From Anaerovibrio slackiae (lineage in GTDB: Bacteria; Bacillota; Negativicutes; Selenomonadales; Selenomonadaceae), in contig NZ_VUNR01000004.1 in NCBI RefSeq assembly GCF_009695585.1, positions 113,264 to 177,263 of the forward strand: 64,000 nt of DNA, read 5' to 3'. The translations under genes and the position numbers were made by a program. The notes below the pieces were generated by a model that had not been told where the DNA came from, did no database searches, and saw only the letters and a list, made by a program, of their open reading frames with translations. This document shows positions 48,106 through 56,096 of this stretch, in pieces; within the stretch, counting starts at the first letter, position 1, and each line of letters opens with the position of its first letter.

Positions 48106-49140
48106 TTATTCCTTTTTCTCTAAAGCCGCCAGCTTCTTCTCCAGCTGCTTAACCTTCTTTGCCATATCCGTAATCTTCTGCAGATGTGCCTGCATCCTCA
48201 GCCACTCCTGATGAGGCCTGGCCGGGAACCCTGCATAGAACACGCCCTCGGGGGTATTGCCAATAATGCCGCTGCGGGCCGCAAACACTGAGTTGCCACC
48301 AATAGTGATATGCCCTACCGTGCCAGTCTGACCGCCAAAGGTAACATTAGGGCCGGAGGTGGTGGAGCCGGAAATGCCGGTCTGAGCCACAATCAGGTTG
48401 CCCGGGCCAATCTGGCAGTTATGGCCAATATGCACCAGATTATCAATCTTGGTTCCCTTGCCAATTACAGTAGAGCCGATAGTGGCACGGTCTATACCGG
48501 CATGGGCGCCAATCTCCACATCATCCTCAAGAACCACGTTGCCCACCTGCGGCACCTTGGTATGCACGCCATCCTTCGTAGTAAACCCGAAGCCGTCCGC
48601 ACCAATCACGGCAGAGCTGTGCACAATAACCCTGGCTCCCACCTTGCAGTGCTCTCGGATGGTAGCATTGGAATAAATGATGGAATCCCCGCCAATCTCC
48701 GCATACTGGCCGATATAAGTGTGAGGATAAAGAGTAACCCCGTCACCGATGACAGCATAATCATCCACAAAGGCCATCGGCATAATGGTCACATTCTCAC
48801 CGATTTTTACATCCTTGCCGATGTGTGCCTCAGGGCTGACCCCCTTCTCATGGACAATCGGCGGTGTAAAGGCCATCAGCAGGATGGCAAAGGCCGCCCT
48901 GGTATCCTCCACAAAGACCACCGGCAACGGAAATCCCTTCTGAGCCTCTGCTACGGACTTTGGCAGCAGCACCGCACCTGCCCGGCAACCGGCAGCCTCT
49001 GACACATGATTCTCATCGGCAAAGGTAATATCACCAGGCTGTGCGCCGCTGATGTTATTCACACCGCTGATTTCCACCCCGGCATCACCCTGCAGCTGCC
49101 CATTTACCCTGACAGCAATCTCCTGTAATGTCATAATCAT
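48106..49140 (-). CDS. lpxD: UDP-3-O-acylglucosamine N-acyltransferase
   Basis: Third step of lipid A synthesis. 344 residues: N-terminal uridine-binding domain (to about 100), left-handed beta-helix with hexapeptide repeats, then a C-terminal helix/coiled coil ([15 protein letters not shown]). Catalytic-type His237 and His240 in LVHIGHNC. The first ATG (49140) is 8 bases after AGGGG. Separated from the other lpx genes by terminators and grouped instead with the skp-like genes and bamA. Confidence 0.96.
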   Translation of the reverse strand: MIMTLQEIAVRVNGQLQGDAGVEISGVNNISGAQPGDITFADENHVSEAAGCRAGAVLLPKSVAEAQKGFPLPVVFVEDTRAAFAILLMAFTPPIVHEKGVSPEAHIGKDVKIGENVTIMPMAFVDDYAVIGDGVTLYPHTYIGQYAEIGGDSIIYSNATIREHCKVGARVIVHSSAVIGADGFGFTTKDGVHTKVPQVGNVVLEDDVEIGAHAGIDRATIGSTVIGKGTKIDNLVHIGHNCQIGPGNLIVAQTGISGSTTSGPNVTFGGQTGTVGHITIGGNSVFAARSGIIGNTPEGVFYAGFPARPHQEWLRMQAHLQKITDMAKKVKQLEKKLAALEKKE

Positions 49141-49165
49141 AAAAAATCCCCTCTAGTCTCAGAGC

Positions 49166-49609
49166 TTATTGAAGCTTCTGAATGACATCCTCCGTAATAT
49201 CCACACCGCCGCTGACAACCACGCCATCCTTGCCATTGCTGTTTACTACAGTATCCAGCTTCTTGGCCTTGACAATATCATCCATGGCGGCATCAACCTT
49301 TGCCTTAATCTGGATAGCATACTGCTGCTGCACACCGGCAGCCTTCATCTGCATCTGCTGCTGCAGTTTCTGCATATCCTCATCGGAAGCACCACTTGAG
49401 CTTGCTTCCTGCAGCTTCTGCTCCGCTTCCTTCTGCACCTCTGTCATCTTGCCCTGCATTTCCTCAATGGACGCCTTTATCTGCGGTGCTTCATTCTGAA
49501 TGCGGTTCTGATCCACATAGCCCACATTCACCTTGCCGCAACCGGCAAAGAGAGCCGCCGCACAAAGCACAGACATCAACGCAGCTGTAATACTTTTCTT
49601 ATTTTTCAT
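49166..49609 (-). CDS. OmpH/Skp-like lipoprotein
   Basis: 147 residues. Lipoprotein signal ending LFAGC near residue 24, then VGYVDQNRI (the Skp-family start), a coiled coil rich in Gln, Met and Lys, and the family C-terminus GGVDITEDVIQKLQ. Skp is a periplasmic chaperone for outer-membrane proteins; here it is predicted to be lipid-anchored. One of three paralogues in a row. Confidence 0.88.
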   Translation of the reverse strand: MKNKKSITAALMSVLCAAALFAGCGKVNVGYVDQNRIQNEAPQIKASIEEMQGKMTEVQKEAEQKLQEASSSGASDEDMQKLQQQMQMKAAGVQQQYAIQIKAKVDAAMDDIVKAKKLDTVVNSNGKDGVVVSGGVDITEDVIQKLQ

Positions 49610-49630
49610 ACCAAAAGCCTCTTTCCAAAC

Positions 49631-50701
49631 TCACTGCAGGACCTTCATTTCCCGCAGCATCTCATCTGTCAAATCCATCGTATCCACATTCAGCACCGGC
49701 AGCAATTCCGGCTGCCAGTCACCAAACTGCATCTTTTCATAATCAATCCCCCGCAGGCTGTCCGCAGGACTGGACAAAATCAGCGTCAGGCCGTGCATAA
49801 TGGCAAGCTTAGCTGCCAAGCCGGCAACATCGCTATAAATCTTCTCCTGCAGCTGCTGCAGCTGGATTTTCTTTGCCTCCAGCAAGGTCTGCTTTCTAGC
49901 GTTGCTGATTTTTTCCTGCACAGGGGACAGAGCCTGCTGCATTTCTGCAGCATTACGCTCCTGAGCCGCCATGCCCTTTTCAAACTCCTGCTGCTGCGCC
50001 ATATTTCTCTCATGTGCCTCAAGCTGTTTCAGCTCCGCCAGAGGGCCTGCTGCTTCCTGCTCCATCAGTGCCCTAAAGCGGGCTTCCTGCTCATCATTCA
50101 GCTTTTCCAATGCCACGCTGCGTTCCTTCTGCAGGGCATCAATCCTGTTAAGCATCTCCTGCACCTGCTCCTGAGTAATCCCCAGCACATCAGCACTGTC
50201 AATCTTCAGACGCAGATTCAGCACCTCATTAAGATAGGGCTGGCTTACCTGGCTGCGCTCAGCTTCCAGCTCCGGCTTCAGCTCCTGCCTTTTTTGCTCA
50301 GCCAAGGCATTGAGCTCCTCCACCAGCTGGGAATGGCGCTTGATGGCCTCCAGGCTGTGCTTCTGCTCCGCCGCCTCCTGAAAAAGTGCCTCATCAGGCT
50401 TTGCGGCAGGAAGCTCCGCCTTCATCTGCGCCAGGGACAAGGATGCCTCCAGGCTGCCCACCTCCTGCTGGAGTGACACCAGCTTATCATAATCCGGATG
50501 GGCTTTTGCCACCTGCTGCAAATCCAGCACACCGATGACCGGCTTTTCACCTGCCGGAGCCACAGCCTGCCGTCCCCCGGACCATAGATAAAAAGCAAGG
50601 CCACAGGCAAGCACCAACAGCACAGCAGCACCAGCCAGCACACTTTTGCTTTTACTTGTCTTATGAGCAGCCTGTTGGCTGTTTTCCTGCTCTGCTGCCA
50701 C
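49631..50701 (-). CDS. Membrane-anchored, enlarged OmpH/Skp-like coiled-coil protein
   Basis: About 356 residues, more than twice the usual Skp length. A membrane helix near 22-40 follows a short cytoplasmic segment. A Skp-type opening (VIGVLDLQQVAKAHP) follows, then about 200 residues of coiled coil. The Skp-like C-terminus contains LTDEMLREMKVLQ. I start at GTG (50701) because AGGAGG lies 8 bases upstream; the ATG at 50728 would precede that site. No homologue is known to me with this exact layout. Confidence 0.75.
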   Translation of the reverse strand: MAAEQENSQQAAHKTSKSKSVLAGAAVLLVLACGLAFYLWSGGRQAVAPAGEKPVIGVLDLQQVAKAHPDYDKLVSLQQEVGSLEASLSLAQMKAELPAAKPDEALFQEAAEQKHSLEAIKRHSQLVEELNALAEQKRQELKPELEAERSQVSQPYLNEVLNLRLKIDSADVLGITQEQVQEMLNRIDALQKERSVALEKLNDEQEARFRALMEQEAAGPLAELKQLEAHERNMAQQQEFEKGMAAQERNAAEMQQALSPVQEKISNARKQTLLEAKKIQLQQLQEKIYSDVAGLAAKLAIMHGLTLILSSPADSLRGIDYEKMQFGDWQPELLPVLNVDTMDLTDEMLREMKVLQ

Positions 50702-50815
50702 GAAACCGCCTCCTCGCCGGATGAGCATGGTGCATTGCCCCCATAGCTCAATATCAAGAAAGTACCGAGCGCCAAAGGAGCTCGGTACTGCTGTCAGCTA
50801 TACAATTTACTAAAA

Positions 50816-51280
50816 TTACTTGGACAGCTTCTTGATAACGTCCTGAGTAATATCGGTACCGCCATAAACAACGGTCTCCTTGTGGAGAACCACGCTAAGG
50901 CCCTTTGCCTCAGCAACAGCCTTTACGGCATCCTCAATCTGCTTGTTTACCGGCTCCATCAGATCAACATTCTGCTGCTGCAGGCGCTCCATAGTCTGCT
51001 GATAATACTGCTGCTTCTCCTCATCGCTCATGTTGGCAGATTTCTCATTGAAATCCTGGCGAGCCTGCTCAAAAGCCTTCTGCATCTCTGCATCCACATC
51101 AGTATAAATCTTCAGGGAAGTGAACTGGCGATAGTCAACCACACCTACATTGGAGGAAGCTGCTGCGGAAGCAACACCTGTACCAGACTGAGTAAGTGCC
51201 AAAGCAACCACACTGCCTACAAATACCAACGCAATCAGAACACTGACAATTTTAACCTGAGCTTTCTTCAACTGAACCAT
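50816..51280 (-). CDS. OmpH/Skp-family periplasmic chaperone
   Basis: 154 residues. N-terminal hydrophobic segment (about 10-30) that could be a cleaved signal (ASAAA) or an anchor. Then VGVVDYRQFTS, a central coiled coil, and the C-terminal GGTDITQDVIKKL. The closest of the three paralogues to classical Skp in size. AGAAGGAG precedes the ATG. Confidence 0.88.
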   Translation of the reverse strand: MVQLKKAQVKIVSVLIALVFVGSVVALALTQSGTGVASAAASSNVGVVDYRQFTSLKIYTDVDAEMQKAFEQARQDFNEKSANMSDEEKQQYYQQTMERLQQQNVDLMEPVNKQIEDAVKAVAEAKGLSVVLHKETVVYGGTDITQDVIKKLSK

Positions 51281-51388
51281 TTTCTTTTCTCCTTCTTCTA
51301 CAATGTAAAATATTACAAATGCATCCGCCTTTAACTAAAAGGCAACTACATTATAGCAAACTCTTATTTTTCCTTCAACCGAACAGGG

Positions 51389-52717
51389 CTAAAAATAACC
51401 GATAAATCTCAGCCAGCTGCCACGGGAATCCACCGCATACTCCAGGCTGAGAAAATCATGCAGCTTGTAGCGTATGCCGTACTCACTGTGATGCTCCAGT
51501 TCACGATACTCATAACGGAGCAGCCATTTGCGGCTGATAGGCTGAAGCACATCCACCTTGAAATAATCATTGCGCAGGTCATACCGCACCCCGGCCCAGG
51601 TTCCCGACGGCAGGGCATACCTATATCCCACATCCCAGTCCCACTTCACGGACTGTGGATAGAAATCCAGCTGGGAAAACAGCTCACTGCGCTCCGACAG
51701 CATCCTGCCCAGGTGCAGCCTTGCCTTCAGGCTGGTATCATGCTGGTTGCCCCAGCTATTGCCCACATCGGCCCAGCCCTCCAGACGAACTCTGTAAATA
51801 TCCGAATCCGAGCGGCTCATGACCTTCATCTGCTCACCGGGAGTCAGTGCCACCTGGGTATCCACCGACCATCTGCGAAAGTCCGCATCACCGTTCAGCA
51901 CATCTGCCAGATAATGCTCAAACTCCTGCCTGTGCCTCTCCACAAAAGGCACCGGCAGGCCAATCAGCCCATCCACTGCCGACTGCATCTTCTGACGCTT
52001 CGTCAAAAGCCCGGCATTAAGAACCGTATCTGACCGCATACTAAGATCCACAGTACGAACCACTGGCAAGAGGGGATAAAGGACTACCTTGACACGGGTA
52101 TCCGCTGCCACCTGCACATCAAAATCCGCCTTGAACTCAGGTGCCCGCTCCTGCAAAAAGGCGGCCACCTGCTTCTTTAAAAGCCCATTGGACCAGTCTG
52201 CCGCCGCTACCGGCAGGCCCTGCAGGCTGGACTGAAAAACTTCTTCCATGCCTGACACATCCTGCTGCAGCAGGGCTTCTGCCACCTTCGGCATGCCCTC
52301 TACGGACACATCCACCCGGACTTTTTGTATGGTATCCTGCCAAGGCACAAGGAATACCTGAACCCGGGCAGTGCCGGAGCCATCCTGGACATCTACTGCC
52401 ACCCGGCTTACTGTATAGCCCACCAGCACCTTGTCAAAGACCTGCTGAATGATACCTGCATAGTCCGCCCGGGCCTGGCCGACCTCGGTCAGCTTCCTGC
52501 CCTCCAGCAGCTGCCCGGCAATGACCGCCACGCTCTTTTCCATGCGCTGCCGCACAGGCTCAGGCAGATTTTTCTCCGCCCCGACCTGCACATCAACCTG
52601 CTCTATCAGCGTCGTTTTACCGGCACAGGCAGCAGGCGGCAGGCAAAGCCAGCAGCTGATACCCACTGCCAGCACACACAGCACACCGGCCAGGCACAGC
52701 TGCAACCTCCCTGTCAT
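51389..52717 (-). CDS. Unrecognised outer-membrane protein coupled to bamA
   Basis: 442 residues that I cannot assign to a named family. Signal-peptide-like N-terminus (membrane-compatible 8-31, then AACAGK). Residues about 35-260 show alternating strands and helices reminiscent of POTRA-like domains. Residues about 310-442 are alternating polar/aromatic strands (such as KWDWDVGYRYAL, WAGVRYDLRND and WLLRYEYREL) ending in Phe (RFIGYF), as expected for a small beta-barrel with a C-terminal signal. Its ATG overlaps the bamA stop by one base (TGATG), so the two are co-translated. Possibly a BamA partner or client. Confidence 0.8.
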   Translation of the reverse strand: MTGRLQLCLAGVLCVLAVGISCWLCLPPAACAGKTTLIEQVDVQVGAEKNLPEPVRQRMEKSVAVIAGQLLEGRKLTEVGQARADYAGIIQQVFDKVLVGYTVSRVAVDVQDGSGTARVQVFLVPWQDTIQKVRVDVSVEGMPKVAEALLQQDVSGMEEVFQSSLQGLPVAAADWSNGLLKKQVAAFLQERAPEFKADFDVQVAADTRVKVVLYPLLPVVRTVDLSMRSDTVLNAGLLTKRQKMQSAVDGLIGLPVPFVERHRQEFEHYLADVLNGDADFRRWSVDTQVALTPGEQMKVMSRSDSDIYRVRLEGWADVGNSWGNQHDTSLKARLHLGRMLSERSELFSQLDFYPQSVKWDWDVGYRYALPSGTWAGVRYDLRNDYFKVDVLQPISRKWLLRYEYRELEHHSEYGIRYKLHDFLSLEYAVDSRGSWLRFIGYF

Positions 52718-54654
52718 CAGAACGTGCCGCCTACATTAAAGTGAACGCGGTTGCCCTGGGTACCATGGCCCACATCCACACGAATCAGCCCCAGCGGGGA
52801 ATCCAGCATTACGCCCACGCCATAGCTGCCGTGGAGCTTGGATGGCTTCCAGCCGTTATCCCAGGCAGAACCAAAGTCGGTGAACAGCGCCGCCTTGAAG
52901 TTCTTGGACAGAGGGAAGCGGAACTCAATATTGCCCAGCACCATGCTGTTGCCCCGGAACATATCATCACGATAGCCGCGGATGGTATCCTGGCCGCCCA
53001 GCATGAACTTGGAAACAGTTGGCAGATTGCTGGTAGCGTGACCATAGCTGCCGTGGAATACCAGCACCTGATTGCGGCCTACGCTGCGGAAGGTGGAGCC
53101 ATCAATGGTGAACTTATGATACTTGAAGTCACCGCCCAGACCGGCATACTCATAGCCAAGAACAGATTTGTAGCCCTCGGTAGGATAGATATAGTTGTCA
53201 CGGGTATCGGTGATATGCTGGAACAGCACGGAACGGGTCAGGCCGAAATTATCCCGCTTCCATTCCTCCCATGTACTTCTGTCAGTACCGCTCTTGTACT
53301 TCTCGTACTTGTCATCCTTGTTGCGGAAGGTAATAGCATTGGTGGTATATTCACTCTGAGGACGGGAAACACCCAGGTCAAAGCCCACGTTCTTTCTCAT
53401 GAACTCCTCCACAAAGTCGCCATTCTCGTTGTATTCGTTGTACTCAAAGGTACGGTTGTAAATCTTGAAGCTGCCGGCCGTCTCCTTCTTATCCAGCCAT
53501 GGACGGCGGTAGGAGAAGATAAAGCCCTTGGCACTGGAGTCAGTGCTGCTCTTGGAAACAGTAACATTTACGGAGTCGCCGGTACCACGGAAATTGCGGT
53601 CACCCAGGCTGATCATGCCCACGAAGCCGTCAGCACTGCTGTAGCCTGCACCGATACCGAAAACGCCGGTGTTCTTCTCAGTTACATCAATCTCCAGCAC
53701 GCAGGCATTTGGCTCCACACCGGCGATCGGCTTTATATCCACCGACTCAAAGAAATCCAGGTTGGTCAGCCGCTGATAGCTGCGCACTACCTCGTTCTTG
53801 TTCAGTGGCTTGCCTACCTTCGGGCGCAGCTCACGCAGCACAACCTTTTCCTTGGTCTTCTTCAGGCCCTTGATTTTAAAGCCCTCAAGAATACCCTCAT
53901 TTATCTTGATGACCAGCTTGCCATCATCCCCTACTTCCATGTCGCGAATCTTCGCCATGATGTAGCCATCCTTGATGTACTGCTTCTGAATAGCACGGAC
54001 ATCCTCCTTCAGGGCCAGGCGGTTCAGCCTTTCCCCCTCCCGGAGCTGCATCCTGCCCAGAAGCTTGCTGGTAGGCTCAATATCGGTATTGCCATTCAGC
54101 TCAATGCTGGAGATAACAGGTGTCTCAAAAAGATGGTAGGTAACAATGACACCCTCCGGCACAGTCTCAAAGGTAGGATATACATCATAAAAATAGCCGG
54201 TAGCATACAGGCTGCTGGCATCATCTGCCAAAAGGCCGCCGGAGCAGATATCCCCCGGCTTGGAAACCTGAGCCAGCTTTACTGTACCCAGAACATCCTC
54301 GCTGACGCCCTCATACCTTACATCTACGATGGTATTTCCCTCAACTGCCTCAATGGACTTGATTACATCCTCCTCGGCAGGCTTGGCCTCCTCCCAGACG
54401 CTGTTGCGGGTAGGAACCGCATCCTTTACTTCCTCCTTATCAGCAGTATCCTCATCAGGCAGCTCCAGTGAGCCCTTGCCCTCTGTCATTGCAGGCATAT
54501 TAATCATGTTACTCTTGCCAGCATTCAAATCCACGCCAAAACCAACAGGAGCCGCACTGCCATCCACAGCAGCAAAAGCTGTCTGGCTGCCGGCACCAAC
54601 GCTCAGTGACAGTGCCACTGCACATGCCAAATACTTATACTCATTTCTCTTCAA
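52717..54654 (-). CDS. bamA: Outer-membrane protein assembly factor BamA
   Basis: Inserts beta-barrel proteins into the outer membrane. 645 residues with a signal peptide (cleavage after TAFAA near 29) and a Thr/Asp/Glu-rich linker to about 100. I count three POTRA domains (about 105-185, 186-260 and 261-340; E. coli has five). The 16-stranded barrel follows, with GYSSADGFVGMISLGDRNFRG-like strands and the terminal RVHFNVGGTF. The short POTRA set fits diderm Firmicutes. The gene follows the sigma factor and membrane protein genes. Confidence 0.95.
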   Translation of the reverse strand: MKRNEYKYLACAVALSLSVGAGSQTAFAAVDGSAAPVGFGVDLNAGKSNMINMPAMTEGKGSLELPDEDTADKEEVKDAVPTRNSVWEEAKPAEEDVIKSIEAVEGNTIVDVRYEGVSEDVLGTVKLAQVSKPGDICSGGLLADDASSLYATGYFYDVYPTFETVPEGVIVTYHLFETPVISSIELNGNTDIEPTSKLLGRMQLREGERLNRLALKEDVRAIQKQYIKDGYIMAKIRDMEVGDDGKLVIKINEGILEGFKIKGLKKTKEKVVLRELRPKVGKPLNKNEVVRSYQRLTNLDFFESVDIKPIAGVEPNACVLEIDVTEKNTGVFGIGAGYSSADGFVGMISLGDRNFRGTGDSVNVTVSKSSTDSSAKGFIFSYRRPWLDKKETAGSFKIYNRTFEYNEYNENGDFVEEFMRKNVGFDLGVSRPQSEYTTNAITFRNKDDKYEKYKSGTDRSTWEEWKRDNFGLTRSVLFQHITDTRDNYIYPTEGYKSVLGYEYAGLGGDFKYHKFTIDGSTFRSVGRNQVLVFHGSYGHATSNLPTVSKFMLGGQDTIRGYRDDMFRGNSMVLGNIEFRFPLSKNFKAALFTDFGSAWDNGWKPSKLHGSYGVGVMLDSPLGLIRVDVGHGTQGNRVHFNVGGTF

Positions 54655-54719
54655 GGATAATACCTCCCATATATTCTATAACTAATTTATAAATAAAAGC
54701 TGAAAGATTAATTATCAGC

Positions 54720-55289
54720 CTATTCACGCAAAACATTCCCGGCCGCCTGCATAAGCTTCTGCAGCTCTATATCCGGCACCGCCGCCTGAACGGCAGCAGG
54801 CTTTGCCTCCTGCCCGGCAGCCTCCGGCACAGCTTCCGTCCCGGCTACCTGCCGGTACAGCAGGGCATCCCTGCCCTGATCCGGGCTTTCAGCCACAGCC
54901 ATCTCCGGCACAGCAGCTACCGGCGCTTCATGGTAATCACCAGCCACCGGCTCTATAGACGCAGAGCCAGCTTCCCTGCCTGCCTCCACAGTCCGCTCAG
55001 CAGCCACAGGCATGGCCGGCGGCACTGCAGGCACCTTCGGCTCAGGCCGGAGATATGCCACATACCCGGCAGCAATGCAAAGGGCCGCCGCCAGGGGCAG
55101 CAGACGCCTGCTCCAAAGCAGCCAAGCCTTCTGAGGCTGCTTCTCCTGGGCACTCCGCAGTTCAGCCTGTGCCAGCATCAGGTTCAGATCCCCCCGGATA
55201 TCATTTTCCTGCTCAAGGGATTCCTCTGCCTGACTGAGCCAGCCTTTAGCAGCAGCTATATGATTTCGCACTGTCTTATGCTTATCCAT
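54720..55289 (-). CDS. Single-span membrane protein next to the sigma-like factor
   Basis: 189 residues of unknown family. Residues about 1-62 are charged and helical. A membrane helix follows at about 67-84 (LLPLAAALCIAAGYVAYL). The rest is Pro/Ala/Glu-rich, low-complexity and probably extracytoplasmic. The topology (cytoplasmic head, one span, periplasmic tail) is that of many anti-sigma factors, and the gene directly follows the sigma-like gene. That role is only an inference. Confidence 0.7.
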   Translation of the reverse strand: MDKHKTVRNHIAAAKGWLSQAEESLEQENDIRGDLNLMLAQAELRSAQEKQPQKAWLLWSRRLLPLAAALCIAAGYVAYLRPEPKVPAVPPAMPVAAERTVEAGREAGSASIEPVAGDYHEAPVAAVPEMAVAESPDQGRDALLYRQVAGTEAVPEAAGQEAKPAAVQAAVPDIELQKLMQAAGNVLRE

Positions 55290-55425
55290 AATATCGCTTC
55301 TCCTAAAAAATCACTTGTGGATATACTCCACAAAAACAGGCCTTTCCCTGCTGGCTATTTTTCATGAAATACGGTCAAAAACGGCAATTTCAGCCAATTT
55401 TCTCCCTCATACTGCAAAATTCATC

Positions 55426-56058
55426 TTATTTCCAGTTATGCATAAATCTGGACAGCATGCCCCGCACACGGCGGACGCCGCTTTTCTGAAGCCTGTAAAT
55501 ATACGATGTGCTCAGATTCATCTGCTCTGCCACCTCGGAAACCTCCTGGCACCTGACATATATCTGCTCCAGCACCATCTGCTCCCTCTCAGGCAGCCTG
55601 CTCATAGCCGACTGAAGCTGGCTGGAAGCCTCCTGCAGCTCCACCTGCTCCGCCACAGCCGTGCCGGTATCAGCCAGAAGCTCCAAAGGGGAAAACTGCT
55701 CACTGCCGCCACTTTCCAGGCATGCCACATCAGCACGGCCTTCCTTCTTGAGGAAATTGTACATGCGTCCCTTGATGCGATATGAAGCAAACAAACTGAA
55801 GGCAACGCCACGGGCATAATCAAAGCCTTCCACCGCCTCAATCAGCCCCACGGTTCCCTCCTGCAGCACATCCATCAGGTTGTCAAGGCTGCGGAAGGGA
55901 GCAGCCGCCTTGAACACCAGCGGCTGGTAAGACTCAATCAGCTTTTTCCTGGCCTGCTGGCTGCCGCATTCCTTATAGGCCTGCCACAGCTCCTGCTCCT
56001 CCTGATACTCCAGCAGCTCTATTTTATTCAATTCTGCAAGGTATTTATCCAGCTGCAC
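55426..56058 (-). CDS. Sigma-70 family alternative sigma factor
   Basis: 210 residues. Region 2 is clear: DVLQEGTVGLIEAVEGFDYARG near 63-84, followed by FSLFASYRIKGRMYNFLKKEG. A C-terminal region 4 helix-turn-helix lies near 155-200 (LPEREQMVLEQIY, then VAEQMNLSTSYIYRLQKSGVRRV). No region 1.1. The size and form resemble small alternative factors such as the sporulation or flagellar sigmas. Starts with GTG after GAGGAGG. It lies 39 bases after tamB, inside the envelope cluster, so envelope genes are the natural candidates for its targets. Confidence 0.85.
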   Translation of the reverse strand: MQLDKYLAELNKIELLEYQEEQELWQAYKECGSQQARKKLIESYQPLVFKAAAPFRSLDNLMDVLQEGTVGLIEAVEGFDYARGVAFSLFASYRIKGRMYNFLKKEGRADVACLESGGSEQFSPLELLADTGTAVAEQVELQEASSQLQSAMSRLPEREQMVLEQIYVRCQEVSEVAEQMNLSTSYIYRLQKSGVRRVRGMLSRFMHNWK

Positions 56059-56096
56059 CGAAGTACCTCCTCAAAAATCATAAAATCTATCACTCA

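Noticed and set aside
52741..54471. 576-codon ORF antisense to bamA
   Set aside because: Same kind of shadow; bamA on the other strand is complete with signal peptide, POTRA domains and barrel.
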